NCBI GenBank assembly: GCA_007258455.2
Contig: VDFB02358134.1
Span: forward strand, 214,939,565 to 215,003,564
Length of the DNA: 64,000 nucleotides
Source: Sequoia sempervirens
Taxonomy: Eukaryota > Streptophyta > Pinopsida > Cupressales > Cupressaceae
Reading direction: 5' to 3'
In this document: one piece after another, positions 9,029 to 19,915 of the stretch
Layout of the letters: every line of letters starts with the position of its first letter
Position numbering within the stretch: the stretch's first letter is position 1
Translations under genes and position numbers: made by a program
Notes under the pieces: model-generated
The model's database searches: none
What the model was told of the DNA's origin: nothing
The model's input: the letters and a program-made list of their open reading frames with translations, nothing else

Positions 9029-10634
9029 TGTAGCATAAAAAGATGTATACTTGGACATTTTCATGCTCATTTGGGTCTTTCTTATGGATTTTGGCCTTGT
9101 TTTGCCTAGATTTAATGTTGTAATGTGGTCAACACATTCACATTAGGTCTTGGACCCTTGTGAATTGATAAGAATTCTATGATGTATTGTAAAAGTGTTG
9201 TGAAGTGTTGTAACCCACTTTCACACTTTTCTAGGACCTTTTTATTATAATTCACCTAATAACCACTTACCAAGCCTTATTTCAAAGTGTTGTAAAGTTT
9301 TGTAACAAACTTTCACTCTTTTCTAGGATTGTCATCAATAATTTGACCCTTATGTTTAAATGACCCCTTTTATGCACTTACAGGCCCCACTTAAGTGTAT
9401 TTTTGAGAATAATCCCATTAAACATCAATCAATACACTTTAATTCCTGACACCCACTTAAATTTCTCTTGTGCGACCAATTTTCCAATTGGGGAAATAGT
9501 CCCATTTGGCTCAAAAATCATAATTATTTTAAAATTTTGGCTAGATATTGTTTTCTAAACCTTGAGATCAGCCTACGATTTGATATTTTCAGGAAATTTT
9601 ATATAATCATGTATAAATATAGGGGTTTTCCTCTCATTTCACCACCAATCCATTCATCATTCATTATCTATCAAACATCAAGCAAGCTAGGGTTTTAGCA
9701 TCTTAAGTCATCAAGATAGCTTTCTAAGGCATTCAAGGGTAGATTCTTCATCTATTGCTGTAGAAATTCAAGATCCATCATCATGGAAAGTTCCTAATTC
9801 CTTCAATTCATGTTCATGCTTCATATTATTTCTTCGTTTGGTTTAATTACCTAAAGAGGTTTGACCAAGGCAAACCCCCATGCTCTAACATTCAACATTT
9901 ATCTCTCTTTCTTTGTGTGCTTGCAAATTTAGGTACCTTGAAGATCATTGAAGGATAGATTGCAAACTTGTTGAAGAAATCTCCTTATTGGATAAGTCAA
10001 AATATCCACAAAAATTAACTTATAGTGCCGAAAGTCAGAGTTTTAGAACCAGACACCTGGAGGAGTAGAAAGTGCAAACCGAGAGCTTCCATTTCCATTT
10101 TCAAGTTTTTAGAAAAGCCAAAGTGGACTAAGTCTCCATCAATGGAGACTTAGTCCCACTGTAGATGTTTGTCAGAAATTTTTGTATATTCAGATACCCA
10201 TTTGGCTAAAATGGGCTTTGGAACAGTTTTCTAGATCTAGGACTAAGTCATCCAAAATGGCGTAAGTGTCCCAGTAGGTAAAAATTTTAGGATCAATAAC
10301 ATTCGTAGTCCTCATTCTAGTCCTCAACACATTTCTAGGTGCGCACTTTCTATTTTTCTTTCTTGTTCTTTTTTATTTGCATTTCTATTCATCTTTTTAG
10401 GTCTTCTTGCATATCACAATGTGTTTTCAAACAAAGTGTATTTCATTAGTTTTTCATTAATAATCCATATCTTTTATTAGTTCTTTGCATCTAGGACATT
10501 CTATTTAGACATATTTCAATTATATTTGCATTAGTCTTGAGTGAGCCCTCTAGATTTTTGGGATTCCTCTCTCCTTTTAGGTGCAAAATCCTAGAAGTGT
10601 AAGAGAGTGCCAAGCCCCAAAAATTTATGGTTCA
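9029..10634 (+). repeat. Element A 5' LTR
   Basis: 1,606 bp, TG...CA ended. It holds a TATA-like box (TATAAATAT at 9612-9620) and a strong hairpin at 10122-10160. It closely resembles the right LTR at 15430-17030, with scattered substitutions and small indels. The sequence after the LTR starts TTTTGGTGAACC; a primer-binding site there would start with TGG, but I cannot match it to a named tRNA. Confidence 0.9.
10122..10160. repeat. LTR hairpin (GGACTAAGTCTCCA type)
   Basis: Arms 10122-10138 (AGTGGACTAAGTCTCCA) and 10143-10160 (TGGAGACTTAGTCCCACT) pair at all positions apart from one bulged base, around a TCAA loop. It is one of a set of similar inverted repeats in elements A and B. Confidence 0.9.
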
Positions 10635-11222
10635 TTTTGGTGAACCTCCTTTTTGAATACCTTCTTGTCTGATTTGAAAGTCCATCATCATCCTAGAATT
10701 AGCTTGCACTAGTTAAGTGTCATTCTAGGGTTTTGAATTTTGCATTAGTGAAAGTGCATATAGGTTGCATTTTTGCATCTCAAATCATTAAAAAATTCTG
10801 AAATTTTGCATTTTCATCTTAGGTCTGTATCATAAAACATAGAAAGCATAAAAAATCCATCAAAATAATCTAATAAATTAGAAACAAATCCCCAGTGGGA
10901 CTCATTCGCCACCTTGGGTGACTTAGTCCCTTTCCACCCCTGAAACTACCTTTCACATCACTAAAAACCCTATTTCTGCACTTTTGTTTGCTGCCATTAA
11001 CTATTTGTATCAGTTGGCTAAGTTTTTGTTCCATGCATTTCATTATATCTAGCTTGAATTAGCTCATTTCATGCATGTCTTAAATTTCAAATTTGCATTC
11101 TCACATTGTTGCATAGCATAATTAGTCAATTGTCATCCTTCAAATCTGAAAAGTTGCATTCCTGTTTTGCATGTTTGCTTTAGCATGGTTATATTTCAAG
11201 TTTGTAGAATAATCATTACATC
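10635..11222. other. Element A leader
   Basis: Untranslated leader between the 5' LTR and the first ORF. It contains another member of the LTR hairpin family at 10897-10930 (GGGACTCATTCGCCA and its partner). No ORF. Confidence 0.6.
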
Positions 11223-12005
11223 ATGTTTTCATTACCAAAATCTATAGTTATCATACTTCATGTTCTATTTTTAGATCTTATTGCATGTTGTAAGAAAGTT
11301 TTGATAAGTGCATATGAATATGAGGTCCTTTCCCCTCTCCTTTTGTTCGTCATCAATCCCTCTCCTAGTATCCCTTCTGTGAGAGAGGTTAGTCTGGTGA
11401 AAGAAATCTTGGATAATCATAACAATCACATTTGTTCTTCTCCTATTATCTCTCCCACTTGTGAAGAAGATATTATAGTGCTAGAAGAACCAATTGATGA
11501 GAGTTTTGAAAACCCGAGTTGTTTCTCTCCTCTTACCTCTCCTATTAGACAAAAAATTACTATAAAAGAGGACATAATGATAAGTAATCATGATGATCAC
11601 ACAACACAACAAGAGACCCTTGAAACCTACCTATGTTCATCTCCTAACATCTTCTCCTCTTGTGATAGTGATGAGGATATGTTAGTGTTAGATATGAAAA
11701 CCTTCAAGATCTATGATAACCCTCTTTATGATCATTCCCCTACCTATCCTATTTTTCAAGACATTATGGGTCAAAGGAATGAACTTATCAATGATCATGA
11801 TAATAATACTTGTTATTCTCCTAGTATCTCTCATAGCTATGAAGAGGATACTTTAGTGCTGGAAAACACAATGGATGAGAGTCATAAGGCTATTGTCCCT
11901 CCCTTCCCTAATGTTCCTATCTTATGGGAAGATCTATTTGGTAAGCATGAAAATCATAGTTTTCCTTCTCTTGATGCCTCCCTATTTTTGATGAAGTTGC
12001 TTTAA
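11223..12005 (+). CDS. Unknown acidic repeat ORF of element A (260 aa)
   Basis: First ORF of the interior, in the position of gag. It has no Gag or CCHC zinc-knuckle motif. It contains imperfect repeats of a unit running SP-x-IS ... (D/E)ED-x-(L/I)VLE, seen near residues 80-98, 130-150 and 195-215 (for example SYEEDTLVLENTMDES). A PPFPNVPILWED motif near the end is also in element B (25231-26100). The frame breaks at 12005, and decayed continuations appear at 12017-12585 in other frames. It is related to B's ORF along most of its length. Function unknown. Confidence 0.5.
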   Translation: MFSLPKSIVIILHVLFLDLIACCKKVLISAYEYEVLSPLLLFVINPSPSIPSVREVSLVKEILDNHNNHICSSPIISPTCEEDIIVLEEPIDESFENPSCFSPLTSPIRQKITIKEDIMISNHDDHTTQQETLETYLCSSPNIFSSCDSDEDMLVLDMKTFKIYDNPLYDHSPTYPIFQDIMGQRNELINDHDNNTCYSPSISHSYEEDTLVLENTMDESHKAIVPPFPNVPILWEDLFGKHENHSFPSLDASLFLMKLL

Positions 12006-12016
12006 AAATTTTAACC

Positions 12017-12585
12017 ATGGATGAACATATTACAAGCTCTCCTATTAGGGTAGCCAATATGGAACAAGAGAATAAGATCTTACAGAAACATGACAATCAA
12101 AAAGAGTCTTCCCCTAATCTCCCCACTATTGATAAACATGAAAATCCAACCATTGATCATTCTGGGCTACTTGTGATGAAGTCATCCATGAATTTCAAGA
12201 ATATTTGATTCATAGTTATCCTAAAACCTCTCCTCCTAGGGAGAATATCATGATGCTAGAATGTGGCAAAAAGGTGATTCTGGATTGCCCTTTATTAGAG
12301 ATACATCAAACCAAGGCTACTGAGGTTATGAATGCACAACTATCCATTAGATCCCCCTTGATTAATGGAACTCCTCCATACCCTATTGGACATCCTAAGA
12401 ATCCTCTAATCCTTTACCCACCATCACACAAACAACAAACTCACAACAAACCCAAACTTATCCTTTACCCACCTAAGAATAATGTGTCACAACAACCGAG
12501 TCATAATACTATTGCTAAAATGTATATAACACTACAAATAATTTGCAAACACAAAACCCACCCCAACACCCTTACCTTTTCCTAA
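12017..12585 (+). pseudogene. Frameshifted continuation of element A first ORF
   Basis: Two open stretches (12017-12208 and 12205-12585) in different frames continue the similarity to element B's ORF, including PPRENIMMLECGKKVILDCP, matching PPQENIMALDCGNQVVLDFP in B. Indels therefore separate what was one reading frame in a common ancestor. The end is Pro/Thr/His-rich low complexity. Confidence 0.45.
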
Positions 12586-12904
12586 TCCCATATTGCCTAG
12601 AGATCCTCGATTAAATTCACACAATAAGGCATATGACCTTGTTGAACAACTTAAGAATACTCTTGCAAAGATATCCCTATGGGATTTAATTCATAACTCA
12701 CCTAACTATCACACTATGCTTCAAATGGCCTTACAACAAGTTCCTATCACTTCTAATGTGTAACCAAATGACATAGCAACTATTATTCAAGAAAAAAATG
12801 CTGACATTGTTTTCCACCAAAGTGAACTCCCCCCTTTGGAAGTTCAAAAAACAAATGATGCTTTCATTATCATAGCTCAATATAATTGGATAGGGATAAA
12901 GTGA

Positions 12905-13345
12905 ACCCTTGTTGACAACGGATTTTCCCTTAATGTGTGTAGCATAAACCTTTTGGATAGGCTTCATGTGGATAATTCAAAAATTCAACCTGAATCTCTA
13001 TCTATCACAGGATTTGAAAATGTAGGAAAACAACCATGGGGTGTGATTACTTTACCTATTACAGTTGGAAAGGCCACATTGGATACATTCATCCATGTTA
13101 TGCCTAATGATCTTTCATATGATTTCCTCTTAGGTAGACCATGGATTCATGCAATGAATGTGGTGCCTTCTATTCTCCATCGTAAAATGAAATATGTCTA
13201 CAACAACAAAGTCCACACACTTGACGCTGATCATGAGCCTTATAACATCTTGCAACTTGAGAAAAACAAAGAGAACCCCTTGAGCACCTTAACCCAAACT
13301 ACAAAAGTGGATCCCATACAACAGAAAGACAGAAAAACACATTGA
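12905..13345 (+). CDS. Retropepsin-like aspartic protease of element A
   Basis: The frame beginning after a TGA at 12902-12904 reads TLVDNGFSLNVCSINLLDRL, where VDNG is the catalytic motif (Asp retained; plant Gypsy proteases often have D-D/N-G). The second signature is YDFLLGRPWIHAMNVVPS (hydrophobic-LGRPW), followed by HRKMKYVYNNKVHTL. Length and order fit a single-domain LTR-element protease that dimerises to cleave the polyprotein. It lies just upstream of a G-patch ORF. The in-frame TGA just before the motif suggests decay. Family assignment is secure; activity is doubtful. Confidence 0.8.
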   Translation, partial: TLVDNGFSLNVCSINLLDRLHVDNSKIQPESLSITGFENVGKQPWGVITLPITVGKATLDTFIHVMPNDLSYDFLLGRPWIHAMNVVPSILHRKMKYVYNNKVHTLDADHEPYNILQLEKNKENPLSTLTQTTKVDPIQQKDRKTH

Positions 13346-13460
13346 GGTAGTCATGAAGCTATTAGACGATGATTGGGGTTCCTTAGATTTCACACCAACA
13401 TTCATGGGAGAATACAAGATCATAACAAAAGAATCTACATAGGGACGTGACAAAGCAATC

Positions 13461-13724
13461 ATGTCAACACAAAACTTGGATGACCCTTCAAAAGCATCCA
13501 CCCCAACCACTTTAAAACAAAAGACAATAGATTACACAACAAACTTTGAAGAACTCAACAACGCACAACCACCCAATCCAAAAGTAATGAAAAAGCTTTA
13601 TGGAAAAGGTTATGAACTTATGAAACAACTTGGATATAGTGGAAAAGGATGTGGTACTAATGAAAAAGGTATTTACAACCCTATAGAGCCTAACACACAA
13701 GACACAACTCATCATCTTGGTTAG
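13461..13724 (+). CDS. G-patch domain ORF of element A
   Basis: 87-residue frame whose second half is a G-patch: KGYELMKQLGYSGKGCGTNE followed by KGIYNPIEP. The glycines at the expected spacing and the final PI are present; one consensus Gly is Cys (GKGCG). G-patches bind nucleic acid or helicases and follow the protease in some retroviruses and plant Gypsy elements. Here it lies 115 bp after the protease frame and on the same strand. The upstream 40 residues are polar and unrecognised. Confidence 0.75.
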   Translation: MSTQNLDDPSKASTPTTLKQKTIDYTTNFEELNNAQPPNPKVMKKLYGKGYELMKQLGYSGKGCGTNEKGIYNPIEPNTQDTTHHLG

Positions 13725-15429
13725 TGTCCTTTGATGGAAATAAACAAACCTTCACTTAACATCAACACCATCACAACACATCCTTCTAAGATGACTTTAA
13801 CGGTAGTGCATCCTGAATTGATAGACACTAGTGGTCTTTATTGTTCTCCTTTTCCTGGAATGAAACCAACAAAGAAATCCTCGCTTAATTTAAATGTCAT
13901 CTCGTAAAACACTAATGATTTGAGTTCGTTAGATTTTACACTCTCCTACAATGGAGAGCACAAAATCTTGCCATCTAAATAATCTTGCATAGGTATGACA
14001 TCTTGTACTAAGCAAGAAGTATCCTTGTCACAAACTATAGGAACACCTTCTACCACTGATCAAGAGGGTATTTTGTCGCGACTCCTCCAAGATCAATTAA
14101 TATCCCTTCCTCCATGAACTTGAAAGAAATTTTATTACAAGACTTCATTTTGCACCTATCACAGATTTCATGGTCATTCTACTAATAAATGCAAGGATTT
14201 GAGTAGAAAAATTTAACATATTAAGGAGTGTGGTGTTCTTCCTTATGTCAGGGGCACCTAATTCCTCTAATTGATATTGATTTTCACTCTACCATGCATC
14301 TTATCAATCATTTCAGCTCACCCTTGTACTGCACTAAGTGGGGGCAAGGGGTTCAGTAGCCTTGTCCTCGTATGTCACTTGTCATTGCCCCTTTTGGCTA
14401 GTCGCTAACCTTTCATGAACATGTAAGAGCAAACTTGGGATGTGGACGACATGCCTTCAGTTGGATCGCATGTGACATACTATATTTTTCATGATGTAGC
14501 TTATTGGAAACATATGACTTGGCATAGGGCTTTCCGAATAAGCTCTCATCTCTTCTACTTTAAAGCAATTGCTCATAGTATGGCGTTAGAAACTGCTTTA
14601 AAGTGGGGGCATACATTGACACTCGTACTTCATTCTTCGATTTTATTTTTTCTTGTGATTTCCTCTCTTGGAAGCATTAGATACAATGTTCCCCAGATGA
14701 TACCTTGCACTTGTACTCTCTTGGAAACAAGATGAGACCATTTGCACTTATCCTCTCTTAGAGACATTAAGCATGATGTTCCCTAAGAAGACACCTTGCA
14801 TGAACTAAGCAAAATCCCTTTGAACATTCCTTGTACTATTTTGCATTTACATTGTCTACGAGTTTCAAGCATATGAAGTTTTGCTTGTCTCATAGAGCTC
14901 AAAGATCATTTTTGTGTGGCACCTTATTAAAGTTATCAGGAGGTATAACTTTGGTATGGTTGAGTGGGAAGCCCAATCCGAGGCATGAATTTCCCCATAG
15001 CCACTTGCGTATGTGTGAGTGCATACCAACTATGAGTGTATGTTTCTCACCTTTTTAGGACTTCTCACCTGGCGGAAAACCAAGAGTTTCATCGCCTCAG
15101 AGTGAGTATGCATTTCTAAACAAACAACCTAGATCTGATCCATGTCTTGGACAAATGATCGAAGCTTGATCCACCTTTTTACTTCTATTCATTTTAGTTT
15201 TTTCCATTGCATGATCGCGTATCTTGTTTTGCTGCAAATCTTTCACCTTGTTTTTCTTCTTGTGCTTATGTCGGTTTGACTTAGGATCTTGGATCTTGGG
15301 GGCTTGTGCAACCTCCTTTTATCTTTGTCATCCTTTGTCATCTACATTGGTACAATTGGACCCCTCTTGAATGTCTACTTTAGTGTAAGTTTGAAGCAAG
15401 TTCATCCTCTCACTAAAGTGGGGGCTAAA
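13725..15429. other. Element A 3' interior without pol
   Basis: About 1.7 kb where reverse transcriptase and integrase would be expected; none is recognisable in any frame. It is colinear with 26231-27596 of element B. It contains an 11-bp inverted repeat (ACTTTAAAGCA 14557-14567, partner 14594-14604) and three copies of AAGTGGGGGC. Confidence 0.6.
15414..15429 (+). other. Polypurine tract of element A
   Basis: TAAAGTGGGGGCTAAA directly before the right LTR. This is the usual plus-strand primer type and sets the orientation. Similar AAGTGGGGGC copies lie at 14336-14345 and 14601-14610. Confidence 0.75.
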
Positions 15430-17030
15430 TGTAGCATAAAAAAATGTATCCTTGGACATTTTCATGCTCATTTGGGTCTTTCTTATGGATATTGGCCTTG
15501 TTTTTCCTAGTTTTAATGTCGTAATGTGGTCAACACATTCACATTAGGTCTTGGACCCTTATGAATCAATAAGAATTCTATGATGTCTTGTAAAAGTGTT
15601 GTGAAGTGTTGTAACCCACTTTCACACTTGTCTAGGACCTTTTTGTTATAATTCACCTAAATAACCACTTACCAAGCCTTATTTCAAAGTGTTGTAAAGT
15701 GTTGTAAGAAAATTTTGTGCTTTTCTAGGCTTGTCATCAATACCTTGACCCTTTCTTAAATGTTTAAATGACCCCTTTATGCACTTACAAGGCCCACTTA
15801 AGTGTATTTTTGAGAATAATACCATTAAACATCATTTAATACACTTTAATTCCCGACACCCACTTAAATTTCTCAAGTGGGACCAAGACACCACTTGGGG
15901 CGACTTAGTCCCTTTTGGCTCAAAAATCAAAATTATTTTAAAATTCTGGCGGGATATTATTTTCTAAACCTTGAGGTTGGACTATGATGTGGTATTTTCA
16001 GGAAATTTTGTATAATCATGTATAAATATAGGGTTTTTCCTCTTATTTCACCCCCAATCCATTCATCATTCATTATCTATCTCAAGCCAAGCAAGCTAGG
16101 GTTTTAGCATCTCAAGTCATCAAGATAGCTTTCTAAGGTATTCAAGGGTAGATGTTTCATCTACTGCTATATAAATTCAAGATCCATCATCATGGAAAGT
16201 TCCTAATTCCTTCATTTCATGTTCATGCTTCATCTTATTTCTTCGTTTGGTTTAATTACCTAAAAGGGGTTTGACCAAGGCAAACCCCAATGCTCTAACA
16301 TTCAACATTTATCTCTATTTCTTTGTGTGCTTGCAAATTTAGGTACCTTGAAGATCATTGAAGGATAGATTGCAAAATTTTTGAAGACATATCCTTGTTG
16401 GCTAGGTCAAAATATCCAAAAAAAGTCACTTATAGTGCCGAAAGTTAGAGTTTTAGAACTAGACACCTAGAGGAGCAGAAAGTGCGGACCGAGAGTTAAT
16501 GTTTCCACTTTCAGGTTTTTAGAAAAGCTAAAGTGGACTAAGTTGCTATCAATGGTGACTTAGTCCCACTTTACATGTTTGTCAGAAATTCTATAGATTC
16601 AGATACCCATTTGGTTGAAACGAGCTTCAAAATAGTATTCCAAATCTGGGACTAAGTTGCCCAGAATGGCGTAAGTGTCCGAGTAGGTCAAAATTTTAGG
16701 ATCAACAACATTCCCAGTCCTCAACACATTTCCAGGTGCACACTTTCTATTTTTTTTTCCTATTCTATTTTATTTGCATTTCTATTCATCTTTTTAGGTC
16801 TTCTTGCATATCACAATTTTTTTCAAACAAAGTGTATTTCATTAGTTTTGCATTAATAATCCATCTCTTTTATCAGTTCTTTGCATCTAGGACATTCTAT
16901 TTAGACATATTTCAATCATATTTGCATTAGTCTTGAGAGATACCTCTAGATTTTTGGGATTCCTCTCTCCTTTTAGGTGCAAAATCCTAGAAGTGTAAGA
17001 GAGTGTTGAACCCCAAAAATTTATGGTTCA
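15430..17030 (+). repeat. Element A 3' LTR
   Basis: 1,601 bp. TATA-like box at 16021-16029. Hairpin-family members lie at about 15878-15912 and 16542-16581. At the first site the 5' LTR is more degenerate. Confidence 0.9.
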
Positions 17031-17035
17031 CATTG

Positions 17036-19915
17036 CAACCAAGTACAAGATAGAATCACATTGTTCAACTAACCACAAGATAAACAAGGTTCTAATCCAA
17101 TAATTCTACTTTAATATAGGGAATTACATCTAGCTAAGATACTAAACCATGGAAAGTTACACAACCCCACAAACACTACTCTCCATGATATTTCCAACAC
17201 AAGGTCACACTTCCTATAGTCTCTCATAAGATAAAGGCCTTGATCCATAATGCTACAAATCAAAGATAGGGAAAACTTTCCCTCAAGGCTATAGAAAAAA
17301 CTTTATCACCTCCATGCTCACCAAAATCATGCCTTCTTTTATTTATGTTTTTTTTAATGAGGTTTTTCCTTAGGTTCCACCTCTAAGAGAAATTATTTAT
17401 CTAACACTATAACTTCTCAACATAAAAATAAAATGAAATTATGGGTTTCTAGAGGGAAGAATCTAAGAAACGCCTTCCTAAAAGCATAATCATTCCTAAC
17501 AAGAAAGGATTAAGAACACATAAGTCACAAGGAATACATCTAATGAGGTAACTAAATAGAAAACATAGAATCTTAACTCTATTATACACTACATCCATTA
17601 TCAACTATGTCCAACTAAAAATTTAAATGACCCAACAATATCATCCAAAAATGATCAAAAAAATCTACAAGGATCAATCACCAAGTATTCATAAAATGGG
17701 ATACATAGGATGGAAAATCCTTCATACAAATATTGTATCCCTTCTAGCACAAAGCTACAAAAACCTCTAAACTACCAAGGAAAATCTTGTAACTATAAAA
17801 TTTACCTAACTAGCAACAAAATAAATAGATAAATAATTATAATGTAGTAAATAAAAATAATGTGTAAAATCATCTATTAATATGTCATCATACCCTCCAC
17901 TGTATAAAAACATTAGTGTAGCTATGAAAATAATTTCTAAATGACATGATGTGAACCTAATGGTATTCAATAACATGAAATCAATATTTAAAATACCTCC
18001 TCAAACACTCAATAAATGAAAAAGACTAGGATCTATGGCCAGAAGACCATGAAAAACAAGAACAAACATAGTTGGTGAACTAAGTCAACACCCAACCCAT
18101 TTCTAGCTCCTAAGAGAAATGAATAATCCATACAAGGATTTTAACATATTTCAATCTCAAAATAAAATAGATAAATGATAAAAATCAATCTCATATAGAG
18201 ATTAAAATGCAAATCACTCACTCCCAAAATATATGATGTCCAAACCAACTAAAAATGTTACTCACAAAAAAATATACATATGTTCAACATGTGACTCATA
18301 ACTCTCCAAATCTTCACCATGCATCCACTTATGATTCAAAAAATTCATAACTTAACATAGTTATACTTAACATATACATCAAGAAGTTATACATTATTCA
18401 CAATCTAATCCCTTTTACAACCCATTAGAGACCCATCATTGATATGATAGGGGGAAAAAATTACATGAGACATGACTAGCAGTTGAAACATTATAGAATA
18501 GCCACCATAATAATGAAAGAATACAAAGAAGGAAGATTACCAATTCCAACAATAAAGCATTAAATGAGCTCAATTTCAAAATAAATTGAGCATGGCCAAG
18601 GGTCACAAGATAAAAAAAAATAGTGAAATTTGGTGACTCGGGTCCTCAAAGAAGAATTAATAAATGATTTTGAATCCTTAGAGAAAAATAGAGAATTCAT
18701 CAATAAATAAAGTATAAATTTTAGAAGGTACAATTTACATGCACTATGTGACTAATGCTAGTCACACTGAAAGAATAGTTCATGTTGCAGTACTTGTAGA
18801 AAACAAGCTCTAAGTGAGTTAGATAACATGCTTAAGCACACCAAGTGAATAATTCTTCTAAGAATCCAAACATGTCACAGAAGATAAGATCATAATATCA
18901 ATGAAACATTGTAAGTATAATCTAATTGGTCAACAAATTACTACATCATAAAAAAATAGTCAAATCGTTATGTAAGAATATAATTATAAGGATTTATATG
19001 GAATAACCCAAGGTATTCCACATGAAAATTTTCTTTCAACACAAGAATGGAACTTCACTAAAACATCACATTCAATGGAATTGCAATTACAATGCAATGA
19101 AACACATTGTCACATAGTAATAATCTATTAACAAACCAAGGATAAGGAAGGATATATTCAAGTTCACAAGCCAAAGCAACACAATATGTCCACCATCACC
19201 AAAATGATTAACAATTAACCATGAAAAAGCAATCAATCACATGGGACATATGTCCAACACAACATGCATCTCTATATTATACTATGATAGAATAATATTG
19301 GCATGCTTCACGAGAAATCTACAATTCATGATTCCTTTGTAGCATTGTAAATTGTCACCCTTGACAATCACACACTATGTTTGGCTCCCCCACTAGGTCT
19401 TTGTTCCTAATTATGCTTATTTATCATTTTTTTAATTATCATTTTCAGAAAATTGAATTAAATATGGGAAATTAAATTAAATATTTATTTAATAAATATC
19501 TTAAAATCAAAATAGGGCTAGACTAGGGTTCCCCAATGCCCTTGTCCCCCCTAATCAAGCCCTAAATCTCTAAATGAATTGTTGTCATTAATATGTTTAT
19601 TATTGTGAGCACTAACACTTGCAAGATCTTCAAGCAATCATTAATTTCTCCTTGTATGAGATGAGCCATATGACTTCACCAATAAAGAATACAAATTTGA
19701 GCACTTGGTAAGTTATACTATTGTTATTTATCATTCATTTGTATCCATTTGCCTCTTCTCAACCTAGGGTAAGTGATTAACACCATATCATCATAGACAT
19801 TTGTGGAGGTGGAAACACCAAAATGGGGCTTGCCTGAGGCAAGCCCCTATATAGCACAACCATTCTTCCCTTGTATTTCTTGCAGTTTATAGGTCTAAAG
19901 TGGATTAAAGTGGAT
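17036..19915. other. Anonymous noncoding DNA, possible old LTR start near 19339
   Basis: No coding potential. Near 19339 a TGTAGCATTGTAAATTG sequence resembles the start of a Gypsy-type LTR, and a perfect 10-bp hairpin (GGGGCTTGCC, 19825-19834 with 19838-19847) lies in the same stretch. If it is an old LTR, it was later cut by the solo LTR at 19921 and by element B. Low confidence. Confidence 0.35.
19825..19847. repeat. Perfect 10-bp hairpin GGGGCTTGCC
   Basis: Arms GGGGCTTGCC and GGCAAGCCCC flank a TGA loop. It is GC-rich in an AT-rich context and could be an RNA hairpin or a relic LTR regulatory structure. Confidence 0.85.

Larger units (their letters stand above)
9024..17035 (+). mobile_element. 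Element A: non-autonomous Ty3/Gypsy-like LTR retrotransposon
   Basis: Paired direct repeats 9029-10634 and 15430-17030 begin TGTAGCATAAAAA and end TTATGGTTCA. Flanking 5-bp sequences are CATTA (9024-9028) and CATTG (17031-17035), an imperfect target duplication. A polypurine tract AAAGTGGGGGC precedes the right LTR, which fixes the plus orientation. The 4.8-kb interior keeps an unknown acidic ORF, an aspartic protease and a G-patch, but no recognisable reverse transcriptase, RNase H or integrase. It is a relative of element B. Confidence 0.85.

Noticed and set aside
14442..15058. Open frames of 97 and 75 codons in element A 3' interior
   Set aside because: No motif and not conserved as frames in element B, although the DNA is colinear.
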